Origin: Bacillota bacterium
GTDB lineage: Bacteria; Bacillota; Dethiobacteria; DTU022
Direction: 5' to 3'
Length of the DNA: 38,227 nucleotides
Assembly (NCBI GenBank): GCA_030611385.1
Contig: JAUWPV010000015.1
Coordinates: forward strand, 1-38,227
Shown here: positions 15,640 to 23,254 of the stretch, piece by piece
Numbering within the stretch: position 1 is the first letter of the stretch
How the letters are laid out: every line of letters begins with the position of its first letter
Notes under the pieces: model-generated
Databases searched by the model: none
The model's input: only the letters and a program-made list of their open reading frames with translations
Told to the model about the DNA's origin: nothing
Made by a program: the position numbers and the translations under genes

Positions 15640-17712
15640 TTGCCGATTATTGTTGCAAATAAAGCCGGTTTTTGTTCTGGTGTAAGGCGGGCAGTTGATG
15701 CTCTTCTGGAGCAGTCTGCACTGCATGGCTGTGGTTCCACCCTCGGCCCCCTCGTACACAATGAAGAAGTCGTTGTTTTTTTGCGGCAGCACAAGATCAA
15801 CGCAGTAGAAGAAACCAGCGAGGCTTCAGGCGCATTTTTAGCCGTCCGGACACATGGTGTTAGCCCTGCAGTATTTGATCAGATGGCTCAGCTTAAAAAT
15901 ATTAAAATAATTGATTTGACCTGTCCCCGTGTACGGCGCGTACAAAAGATAGCTGCTGCATTAAAAGAAAAAGAGATCCGGATAGTAATATTTGGCGATA
16001 ACAATCATCCGGAGGTCGAAGGATTAATCGGTTGGGCTGGCGGAAAGACAGAGGTTGTCTCTTCACTGACAGAACTGGAACAGCTTAATATCGATGCGCC
16101 GGTGGCCTTAATTGCCCAAACAACAAGTAACCCGGAACTTTATGCGAAGGCAAAAGAACTATTATTAAAAAAGGTTCCCGGTGGCTTGATTTATGATACA
16201 CTATGTCCGGAAACGAAGTTCAGACAGGATGAAGCAGTTGATTTGTCACAAAGGGTTGATGCGCTGGTCGTGGTTGGCAGTCAGTCGAGCGCTAACACAA
16301 AAGCCCTTTTTGATTGTTGTCGGCAGTTAAAACCATCCTGTCGAGTGGCTAATGTAAGGGAGTTGGATCGGTCTTTTTTAAGGAAATACCGGGTGTTCGG
16401 TGTTACCGCAGGCACTTCAACTCCTCCCTGGACGATTAAGGAGGTCGTGGAAAGAATGGAGAACGAGAATATGGAAGTGAAGGAAGAAGAGAATGAAGAA
16501 GTGTTTGAGTATGCCGGAGAAGTAAAAGTAGCCCAAATTGGAGAACAGGTTACCGGAAAAGTAGCCCGGGTTACTGTGGAAGAGGTCTATGTTGATATTG
16601 GCGCTAAAGCTGAGGCTATCCTTCCCGCCAGTGAAGTGCACCTTGACGAGGGTAAAACATTAACTGATTATTTTACTCCTGAAGACGATGTTGAGGTAAC
16701 GGTACTGGACATAGATGAACAAGAGGGGAAAGTAGTCGTCTCTCATAAAAGATTGGCCAGAGAAAAACGGTTGCAGGAACTTGAGCAAGACCTGGAAAAC
16801 GGGGTCATCCTTGAGGGCAGGGTCAAGCAAGTTGTTCCTGCCGGGATCGTTATTGACATGGGTTCAGGTATTGAAGGATTTATGCCCGGCTCACTGGTAG
16901 ATACCCGCTATATTCCTGATTTTAACGAATTTAAAGATCAGGATATTCGATTCAAAATAGTGGAATATGATCGGGAAAAAGGCAAATTGATCTTGAGCCG
17001 TAGAAAAGTGATCGAAGAAGAAACAGTTGACCGGAGAGAAGAAATCCTGGCCGCACTGGAAGTCGGTTCAACTATTACCGGCACCGTTAAAAGGATTACC
17101 GATTTCGGCGCTTTTGTCGATGTCGGGGGGATTGACGGACTGGTCCATATTTCAGAACTATCTTGGGAACGGGTTGCCCATCCGGGAGAAGTTCTTCAGG
17201 TTGGCGATGAAATAGATGTTAAGGTACTGGATGTAATACCTGATCAAGGAAGAATAAGCCTGAGTATAAGAAAAACTCAACCAGATCCCTGGACAAAAAT
17301 TGTCAAAGAACTGGAAAGTGGACAGTTAGTAACCGGAAAGGTTACCCGTCTGGTTAATTTCGGAGCATTTATAGAGATCAAACCGGGCGTTGAAGGTTTG
17401 GCTCATATTTCTCAGCTTGCCGACTATCATGTAAAACATCCCTCCGAGCTATTGAAAGAGGGAGAAGAAGTTGAGGTAAAAATCCTTGAAATTAAGCCGA
17501 AAACAAAACGGATCAGCCTCAGCCTGAAAGAAGCCAGTGGTGTTATGGGTGAGTATGGTAATTCTGCAGCTGGCAGTGCTGAAAATGGCAATGTCACTTT
17601 AGGGGATCTCTTCGGAAATCTCTTTGGCCTGGACGATATTCCTGCCGACGAGGATAAAGTTGTTGAATCAGAAGCTGGAGAAGAGAAAGATTCAGCAGGT
17701 GGCCAGGAGTAA
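15640..17712 (+). CDS. ispH-rpsA: IspH (HMBPP reductase) fused to ribosomal protein S1
   Basis: Residues 1-275 are 4-hydroxy-3-methylbut-2-enyl diphosphate reductase, the last MEP-pathway enzyme. The three [4Fe-4S] ligands are Cys12, Cys95 and Cys189. Substrate-binding His40, His72 and His123, catalytic Glu125 and the SSANT motif (216-220) are all intact. After an acidic linker (about 277-290) come four S1 RNA-binding domains; the last two carry the FGAF and GLVHISEL or GLAHISQL signatures. The TTG at 15640 has GGAG at 15629-15632 and gives the usual IspH N-terminus MPIIVANKAGFC. A TTG at 15607 would add 11 atypical residues. I see no frameshift or stop between the halves. Such fusions are annotated in various clostridia. 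Confidence 0.93.
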   Translation: MPIIVANKAGFCSGVRRAVDALLEQSALHGCGSTLGPLVHNEEVVVFLRQHKINAVEETSEASGAFLAVRTHGVSPAVFDQMAQLKNIKIIDLTCPRVRRVQKIAAALKEKEIRIVIFGDNNHPEVEGLIGWAGGKTEVVSSLTELEQLNIDAPVALIAQTTSNPELYAKAKELLLKKVPGGLIYDTLCPETKFRQDEAVDLSQRVDALVVVGSQSSANTKALFDCCRQLKPSCRVANVRELDRSFLRKYRVFGVTAGTSTPPWTIKEVVERMENENMEVKEEENEEVFEYAGEVKVAQIGEQVTGKVARVTVEEVYVDIGAKAEAILPASEVHLDEGKTLTDYFTPEDDVEVTVLDIDEQEGKVVVSHKRLAREKRLQELEQDLENGVILEGRVKQVVPAGIVIDMGSGIEGFMPGSLVDTRYIPDFNEFKDQDIRFKIVEYDREKGKLILSRRKVIEEETVDRREEILAALEVGSTITGTVKRITDFGAFVDVGGIDGLVHISELSWERVAHPGEVLQVGDEIDVKVLDVIPDQGRISLSIRKTQPDPWTKIVKELESGQLVTGKVTRLVNFGAFIEIKPGVEGLAHISQLADYHVKHPSELLKEGEEVEVKILEIKPKTKRISLSLKEASGVMGEYGNSAAGSAENGNVTLGDLFGNLFGLDDIPADEDKVVESEAGEEKDSAGGQE

Positions 17713-17745
17713 AAACTAATAATTAACGTTCGATCAGGAAGAAAT

Positions 17746-19083
17746 ATGAATGAACTTAAGGGCTATCAAATAGATTGTGTTTCTCACGGATCACCGGCTT
17801 CAACTGCAGGGGTTAAAGCTGGCTGGAAGCTGCTGCGAATAGATAATCAGCCTGTCAGTGACATTATCGATTATAAAATATTGGAAGCCGATCTATCACT
17901 GCGTCTCCTTTTGCAAACTGAAAAAGGAATACTGCGCAGAGTTAAGATCGATAAACCGGCCGATATTCCCCTGGGACTGAGCTTCGATCCGCCGACAATG
18001 TCTGAAATGCAGCGCTGTGGCAATAAATGTATATTCTGTTTCATCGATCAGAATCCCTCAGGATTGCGCCAGTCGCTATATGTTAAAGATGATGACTATC
18101 GTATGTCATTTATCTACGGTAATTTTATCACACTGAACCGGTTAACTGACTGGGAAATTGAACGGATCATCAAACTGCAGTTAAGTCCGCTCTATGTTTC
18201 AGTTCATACAACAAACCCGATCTTGCGCCGGAAGATCTTCGGGACAAAACGGGCAGATAATGGTCTGCGGAATCTGAAATGCCTTAGTAAAGCCGGAATC
18301 AGGATTCACGCTCAGATCGTCCTGTGCCCTGGATATAATACTGGTTCGGAATTGGAAAGAACGATCAAAGATCTGAACCTGATGGGTTCAAATCTGTCTG
18401 ACATCGCTCTCGTACCGGTTGGACTCACCGCTCACCGATCCGGCCTGCCGAAACTCGAAAAGTTCGAATCGGAAGAAGCAAAATTGCTGATTTTACAGGT
18501 TGAAAAAATGCAGCAGAAGTTCTTAAAATCCCGGGGTAGTCGCTTTATTTTTCTGGCCGATGAATTCTATAGTCTTACTGAATCTGAATTTCCCGGAGAC
18601 TCTGAATATGAGGGTTATCCTCAGCTGGAAAACGGTGTCGGTTTGGCCAGGCAATTTCTCAACGAGTTGACGGCACTTGCGAATATGGAATTGAGCGACC
18701 TGGAGCGAAATATTTCGGTGACCATTGCGGTGGGAAGAACAGCGGGACCGTTATTGAAACAGCTTGCTGAAGTCTTGGTTGATCTTGAAAATCTGAAGAT
18801 CAATCTGGTCATAGTCGAAAATCATTTTTTGGGCAAACCGGTCACTGTTTCCGGTTTACTGAGCGGTAGTGATCTGCAGGCAGCCTTAGAAGGAAAAGAC
18901 CTTGGTGATGGAGTATTTATAGCTAATACGTTACTCAGAGAAGATAGCGAGATATTCCTTGACGATATGACAATAAAAGAACTTGAACAAACAATAAAGT
19001 CTCCCGTTTATCCAGTGAGCGGCCCTCTGGAAATGCTGGCAATAATCCGGGAGTTTGCTGACGTATCTAGATTTGAGTTGTAA
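17746..19083 (+). CDS. Radical SAM protein with N-terminal PDZ and C-terminal DUF512 domain
   Basis: The 445-residue protein starts with a PDZ-like region (about 5-60, including HGSPASTAGVKAGWKLLRI). A cluster motif CGNKCIFCF follows (Cys91, Cys95, Cys98), a C-x3-C-x2-C radical SAM site. The segment DDDYRMSFIYGNFITLNRL and the C-terminal part belong to DUF512. The biochemical role is not established. The protein is conserved in many clostridia next to der, as here, and a related form occurs in cyanobacteria. It may modify a translation- or envelope-related target, but that is only inferred from its neighbours. Confidence 0.9.
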   Translation: MNELKGYQIDCVSHGSPASTAGVKAGWKLLRIDNQPVSDIIDYKILEADLSLRLLLQTEKGILRRVKIDKPADIPLGLSFDPPTMSEMQRCGNKCIFCFIDQNPSGLRQSLYVKDDDYRMSFIYGNFITLNRLTDWEIERIIKLQLSPLYVSVHTTNPILRRKIFGTKRADNGLRNLKCLSKAGIRIHAQIVLCPGYNTGSELERTIKDLNLMGSNLSDIALVPVGLTAHRSGLPKLEKFESEEAKLLILQVEKMQQKFLKSRGSRFIFLADEFYSLTESEFPGDSEYEGYPQLENGVGLARQFLNELTALANMELSDLERNISVTIAVGRTAGPLLKQLAEVLVDLENLKINLVIVENHFLGKPVTVSGLLSGSDLQAALEGKDLGDGVFIANTLLREDSEIFLDDMTIKELEQTIKSPVYPVSGPLEMLAIIREFADVSRFEL

Positions 19084-19097
19084 AGGGGTCCAGTTCC

Positions 19098-20429
19098 TTG
19101 ACCAATAATATTATCGCCATAGTTGGCCGCCCCAATGTGGGGAAATCAACACTATTTAACCGCCTTACTGTAGCCAGGACGGCAATTGAAGAAAAGGTTC
19201 CGGGGGTGACCCGAGATCGTCTCTATGGAACTTTGGAATGGTGTGGCCACAACCTGATCATTGTTGATACTGGTGGTGTAACCTTTGGGCGTGTTGACCA
19301 GATCACCACTTTGGTTCGGCATCAGGTGAAACTGGCGGTTGAGGAAGCCAACCAGATTTTGTTTCTTCTCGATGGTAAAGAGGGTCTTACTGCCCTTGAT
19401 CAAGAAATCGGCGAAATGCTCAGGCGAAGCGGTAAAACCATTATTCCGGTAGTCAACAAAGTGGATTATCATGAAATGGATTCAACAAAATATAATTTTT
19501 ATGCTCTTGGTTTCGGCGATCCATTTGCTGTTTCCGCTTCACATGGCCGGGGTACCGGAGAACTGCTTGACCATATCTTCAAATTGCTGCCGCGTGAGTT
19601 GGAAAACGAAGAATCTTATGCCGCCGATGTAGTAAAAGTTGCTGTGATTGGCCGGCCAAACGTAGGCAAATCGTCCCTGATAAATACCTTGCTTGGTGAG
19701 GAACGTGTTATTGTCAGCCAAATGCCTGGTACGACCAGAGATGCTATCGATACCTATTTTAAACATGGCGAACAGTCTTATATTTTGATTGATACAGCAG
19801 GTATGCGCCGTAAAAGCAAAGTAAAAGATGCTGTTGAGTATTACAGCGTTCTGCGATCACTGAAAGCGGTTCAACGGGCTGATCTCGCTCTTCTTTTGTT
19901 AGATGTAGAAAGTGGTATCACCGAACAGGATCAAAGACTGGCCGGTTATGTCGATCAGGCTGGAAGAGGTTTGGTTCTGGTGGTTAACAAGTGGGATTTG
20001 GTTCAAGACAGAGAAAAAGCCCGCGAAGTTTACCTGGAAAACCTTAAACGTACTCTTGGTTTTGTGTCCTATGCACCAGTGGTATTTGTGTCTGCCCTGA
20101 CTGGCCGGCGGTTGGAGACAATGTTTCCGTTGATTTTGCAGACCTGGCAGGAACAGCATAAGCGTATCCCGACTGCGCTGCTAAATGAACTTCTTGGAGA
20201 TGCCACAGCGGTTAATCCTCCATCACCTGTAAAAGGGAAGCGAGTCAGAATATATTATGTTACTCAGCCTGAAGTAAAACCACCGACTTTTGTTTTCTTT
20301 GCCAACGAACCGGATCTGATTCACTTTTCATACAAGCGCTATCTCGAAAACCGGTTACGGGAATCATTTAATTTCAGTGGCACTCCAATCTTGCTAAAAT
20401 TTAAAAGACGACAGCGTAGAGGGGAGTAA
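19098..20429 (+). CDS. der: Ribosome-assembly GTPase Der (EngA)
   Basis: Der is an essential tandem GTPase for 50S subunit maturation. The protein has 443 residues with two G domains. The first P-loop is GRPNVGKSTLFNRL (from residue 10), followed by DTGG and NKVD motifs. The second P-loop is GRPNVGKSSLINTLL, with DTAGMRRKSKVKD and NKWD. The C-terminal KH-like domain ends in a basic tail (KFKRRQRRGE). The TTG start follows AAAGGGG. In B. subtilis the region after der carries gpsA and spoIVA; here plsY follows and then an HD protein. Confidence 0.97.
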   Translation: MTNNIIAIVGRPNVGKSTLFNRLTVARTAIEEKVPGVTRDRLYGTLEWCGHNLIIVDTGGVTFGRVDQITTLVRHQVKLAVEEANQILFLLDGKEGLTALDQEIGEMLRRSGKTIIPVVNKVDYHEMDSTKYNFYALGFGDPFAVSASHGRGTGELLDHIFKLLPRELENEESYAADVVKVAVIGRPNVGKSSLINTLLGEERVIVSQMPGTTRDAIDTYFKHGEQSYILIDTAGMRRKSKVKDAVEYYSVLRSLKAVQRADLALLLLDVESGITEQDQRLAGYVDQAGRGLVLVVNKWDLVQDREKAREVYLENLKRTLGFVSYAPVVFVSALTGRRLETMFPLILQTWQEQHKRIPTALLNELLGDATAVNPPSPVKGKRVRIYYVTQPEVKPPTFVFFANEPDLIHFSYKRYLENRLRESFNFSGTPILLKFKRRQRRGE

Positions 20430-20432
20430 ATA

Positions 20433-21020
20433 ATGCCATATTTTATTTTGGTTGTGGCCTATCTGATTGGCGCATTACCCTTTGGCTATATCCTGACCCG
20501 ACTGCTTCAAAAAACCGATATCAGGAGCCACGGCAGTGGTAATATCGGGGCAACAAATGTCCTGCGGGTGATGGGCTGGAAAGCCGCTCTGCCGGTCTTG
20601 ATCCTTGACATATTGAAAGGAGTAGCTGCTGTATTGCTGGCTAAAGCAGTCAGCAATCTGCCCGTTATTTATCTTGGAGCCGGGTTAATGGCCATGATTG
20701 GGCACAGTTTTCCACTTTTCCTCGGCTTTAAAGGGGGCAAAGCAGCTGCAACCGGTATCGGGGTTCTGGCAGCAGTATCCGGATGGGTCACTTTAGCGCT
20801 GATTATTTGGGCCGGACTGATCATTGCGCTGACCCGTTATGTATCCATGGGTTCAATTGTTGGGGCGCTGTCGGTGCCCCTGTTTTTCTGGTTGTTTGGC
20901 TATGATCTAAACCACATCTATTTCGGAGTGGGTATTGCTCTGCTTGTCACATTGCGCCATAAGGCAAATATTGCACGATTGTTTAAGGGAATCGAGCCTA
21001 AACTGGGTCAGAAGGCTTAA
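20433..21020 (+). CDS. plsY: Acyl-phosphate glycerol-3-phosphate acyltransferase
   Basis: PlsY is an integral membrane enzyme that transfers an acyl group from acyl-phosphate to glycerol 3-phosphate, the first step of phospholipid synthesis. The 195-residue protein has about five hydrophobic segments. The conserved loops are GSGNIGATNVLRVMG, GHSFPLFLGFKGGKAAATGIG and LRHKANIARL near the C-terminus. The ATG is preceded by GAGGGG and sits three bases after the der stop. The gpsA gene that supplies its substrate usually follows but is missing here. Confidence 0.95.
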   Translation: MPYFILVVAYLIGALPFGYILTRLLQKTDIRSHGSGNIGATNVLRVMGWKAALPVLILDILKGVAAVLLAKAVSNLPVIYLGAGLMAMIGHSFPLFLGFKGGKAAATGIGVLAAVSGWVTLALIIWAGLIIALTRYVSMGSIVGALSVPLFFWLFGYDLNHIYFGVGIALLVTLRHKANIARLFKGIEPKLGQKA

Positions 21021-21053
21021 GTAAAATATCTCAGGTAGAAAGGTTGAGCCGTT

Positions 21054-22247
21054 GTGATTAGAAAAGAGCTGCTCGAGCTGTTATTTGAAGCTGCCAGCAT
21101 TCAGCGCTGGAACGACCACATCAGGCCTGAACATTTCACTGAGCTTGATAAACAAGCCCATAAAATGGTATACGCATATGTATTAGCCAAGATAGAGGAA
21201 ACTGACCGCGGGGCAGTTATTGATTGGCCGCGCCTGATTGAGGGCGGATTGTTTGAATTTTTACACCGCATCGTACTCACCGATATAAAACCACCGATCT
21301 ATTATCAACTGATGGCCGAAAAAGGAGCACAGCTTAATCGCTGGGTGCTGGAGAAACTTAAAGATAAAGTGACCGATTTAAGGGTCGATCTGCTGGCTCA
21401 GATGGAACAGTATTTCTTTTCTTCCGATCATAGCGGTCTGGAAAAAAGAATTTTGAAAGCAGCCCATTATTTGGCTACAAACTGGGAATTCAAAATTATT
21501 TATCGGCTTAATGAAGGCCTTTACGGACTGGAAGAAACCAAAGTAGCAATCACCAATCAAATTGAAGAACACTATGATTTGGCAGGCGTACAGAAGCTCG
21601 CCCTCAGTAAAAAAACCAGCAACTTTCTGGATCTAGTCGGCCAATTGCGGTTTCAACAACGATGGGCTCAATCACCGCGTGTTCCCAGAACTTCAGTAAT
21701 GGGCCATATGCTGATTGTGGCCATGTTCAGTTATCTTTGTTCGGTTGAACTGGAGGCTTGCCCAAAACGTATTTATAATAATTACTTCGCCGCCCTGTTC
21801 CATGATCTGCCCGAAGTGCTGACCCGGGATATCGTCTCGCCTGTTAAAAGATCGGTGGCCGGTATTGAAGAAATAATAAAGGATATTGAACAGAGACAAA
21901 TGGAAGAGAGAATCTTTCCGCTTCTACCTCCAGAATGGCATGACGAACTAAAATATTTCACCGATAATGAATTTGCCAGTAAAATATATGAAGGCGAGCG
22001 AATCAGAGTAGTCAGCTCGGATGAGATTAACAAATCCTTTAACCGGGACCATTTTTCACCGCTGGATGGAGAAATTATCAAGGCGTGTGATCAATTGGCC
22101 GCCTATATAGAAACATTTCTTTCCATTTCACACGGAATTAGATCTTATCATCTGGAAGAGGGGAACCGGCAGCTTTACAGCAGTTATAGCAACCAGATAA
22201 TCGCCGGTATTAATTTCGGGCAACTCTTCAGCTACTTTAAAATATAG
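21054..22247 (+). CDS. HD-domain (YfbR-like) hydrolase of unknown substrate
   Basis: The 397-residue protein appears to have two HD-type helical halves. The N-terminal half (about 1-185) has scattered His residues but no clear HD doublet. The C-terminal half has the His218 ligand (SVMGHMLIVAMF) and His250-Asp251 in the motif FHDLPEVLTRDIVSPVK, which resembles YfbR/COG1896 nucleotidases and phosphohydrolases. A distal Asp ligand may lie in KACDQLAAYIE. The GTG start is weakly supported by GAAAGG about 15 bases upstream. The gene occupies the position where gpsA and spoIVA are expected. The substrate cannot be read from the sequence. Confidence 0.75.
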   Translation: MIRKELLELLFEAASIQRWNDHIRPEHFTELDKQAHKMVYAYVLAKIEETDRGAVIDWPRLIEGGLFEFLHRIVLTDIKPPIYYQLMAEKGAQLNRWVLEKLKDKVTDLRVDLLAQMEQYFFSSDHSGLEKRILKAAHYLATNWEFKIIYRLNEGLYGLEETKVAITNQIEEHYDLAGVQKLALSKKTSNFLDLVGQLRFQQRWAQSPRVPRTSVMGHMLIVAMFSYLCSVELEACPKRIYNNYFAALFHDLPEVLTRDIVSPVKRSVAGIEEIIKDIEQRQMEERIFPLLPPEWHDELKYFTDNEFASKIYEGERIRVVSSDEINKSFNRDHFSPLDGEIIKACDQLAAYIETFLSISHGIRSYHLEEGNRQLYSSYSNQIIAGINFGQLFSYFKI

Positions 22248-22261
22248 ACACTCTGGTCGTA

Positions 22262-22290
22262 TTGACTTTTTAAGCATATTGCATTAAAAT
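22262..22290 (+). promoter_or_regulatory. Sigma-A promoter for tRNA-Pro
   Basis: TTGACT (22262-22267) and TAAAAT (22285-22290) are separated by exactly 17 bases. The predicted start lies about 40 bases before the tRNA. No terminator is apparent between the tRNA and the downstream secreted-protein gene, so the transcript may continue into it. Confidence 0.75.
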
Positions 22291-22336
22291 GGTAAAAGCG
22301 ATGAAAGGTTTTAATTGAGTAGATCATCATAAATAG

Positions 22337-22413
22337 CGGGGCGTGGCGCAGCTTGGTAGCGCGCTTGACTGGGGGTCAAGAGGTCGCTGGTTCAAATCCA
22401 GTCGCTCCGACCA
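22337..22413 (+). tRNA. tRNA-Pro (anticodon GGG)
   Basis: The acceptor arms CGGGGCG and CGCTCCG pair fully with one G-U. The anticodon stem CTTGA/TCAAG encloses loop CTGGGGG, giving anticodon GGG for CCC and CCU codons. D-arm GCGC..GCGC and T-arm GCTGG-TTCAAAT-CCAGT are standard. The 3' CCA is encoded, at 22411-22413. Length is 77 bases. Confidence 0.97.
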
Positions 22414-22485
22414 TTTATTGTTGAGAAAGAGACATTACCTGAATAAATAGAACCGAGAGCCTTTAAAAAAAGGAGTGCATGCTGG

Positions 22486-23112
22486 ATGAAGAAAAGAATT
22501 TTTATTACTGCTATTTCAATATTGCTGATACTGTTAATTTTTTCGATGCCTGCCCTGGCCGCTGTGTACAGATACACCAGCACCAGTTTCCGGTATATTG
22601 GTGATATACTTCATCAAAAAGTAGTTGAATTTGACGGCGGCAGCGCCGCCTTCCAGATCAGCGGCGAAGGTGAAGTAGCGGGACGGCACGATGTCCAAAC
22701 GATCAGATATGATGGCAGTACTGCCGAAGATGTATATGACGCCCATATCAATATTACGGCTTATATCATCGGTACTACTGCCCTGAATGCAGCGGCTGAT
22801 AACAAACTACGCATCCTCAGTGAAATTGAACTGACCAAGCAGGAAGTGGTACTTTTAACCGGGGTCGAAATGGATCCCGGTGAAACTGGCTTTATCAGGC
22901 ACGATGTCGTCTCGAGCATTAACTCGGAAGGCGGTGATTACCTGTGGATGCAGAATCACTTTGGTAACACCGGGGGCACGACAAAAAGAAAACTTGAAGT
23001 TGAAGGGTTTATTACTGAAACGATGCGGGTTGACGGTTATGCCGAAGTTTGGGATACAACCGAAATATATGATGGCGAAAACAGATCCGGTTTTTGGAAC
23101 ACTATGCCCTAA
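22486..23112 (+). CDS. Secreted protein of unknown function
   Basis: This 208-residue protein is not one I recognise. It has a textbook signal peptide: a positive start MKKR, a hydrophobic core at residues 8-20, and a probable cleavage after ALA at 23-25. The mature part is about 183 residues, has no cysteine, is acidic overall and is rich in short hydrophobic/polar alternations, which suggests an all-beta fold. There is no lipobox, LPxTG or membrane anchor, so it should be released or loosely wall-bound. AAGGAG lies about ten bases before the ATG. A strong terminator follows at 23131. It sits alone between tRNA-Pro and the aminomutase gene and shares no evident function with either. Confidence 0.8.
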   Translation: MKKRIFITAISILLILLIFSMPALAAVYRYTSTSFRYIGDILHQKVVEFDGGSAAFQISGEGEVAGRHDVQTIRYDGSTAEDVYDAHINITAYIIGTTALNAAADNKLRILSEIELTKQEVVLLTGVEMDPGETGFIRHDVVSSINSEGGDYLWMQNHFGNTGGTTKRKLEVEGFITETMRVDGYAEVWDTTEIYDGENRSGFWNTMP

Positions 23113-23130
23113 AACTTGAAACAAACAAAT

Positions 23131-23179
23131 CAAAAAGGAGACTTGCAGGCTAAGGAAATACCTGAAGTCTCCTTTTTTG
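23131..23179 (+). terminator. Strong intrinsic terminator
   Basis: CAAAAAGGAGACTT (23131-23144) pairs perfectly with AAGTCTCCTTTTTTG (23165-23179). A further CAGG/CCTG pairing closes the loop. The run of T's in the 3' arm completes the terminator. It ends the tRNA-Pro/secreted-protein unit. Because the A- and T-runs are symmetric, it could work in both directions. Confidence 0.85.
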
Positions 23180-23205
23180 ACATCAAAAATGATCATGAGT
23201 ATACT
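23177..23205 (+). promoter_or_regulatory. Near-consensus sigma-A promoter for the aminomutase gene
   Basis: TTGACA (23177-23182) is a perfect -35 box and TATACT (23200-23205) a good -10 box, with a 17-base spacer. The -35 box overlaps the last T's of the preceding terminator. The predicted start near 23212 leaves a leader of about 43 bases with GGAGGG before the ATG. Confidence 0.8.
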
Positions 23206-23254
23206 ATATATAAGAATAATGTGATGATAAAAAGTTTTGGAGGGACCGAAGATA

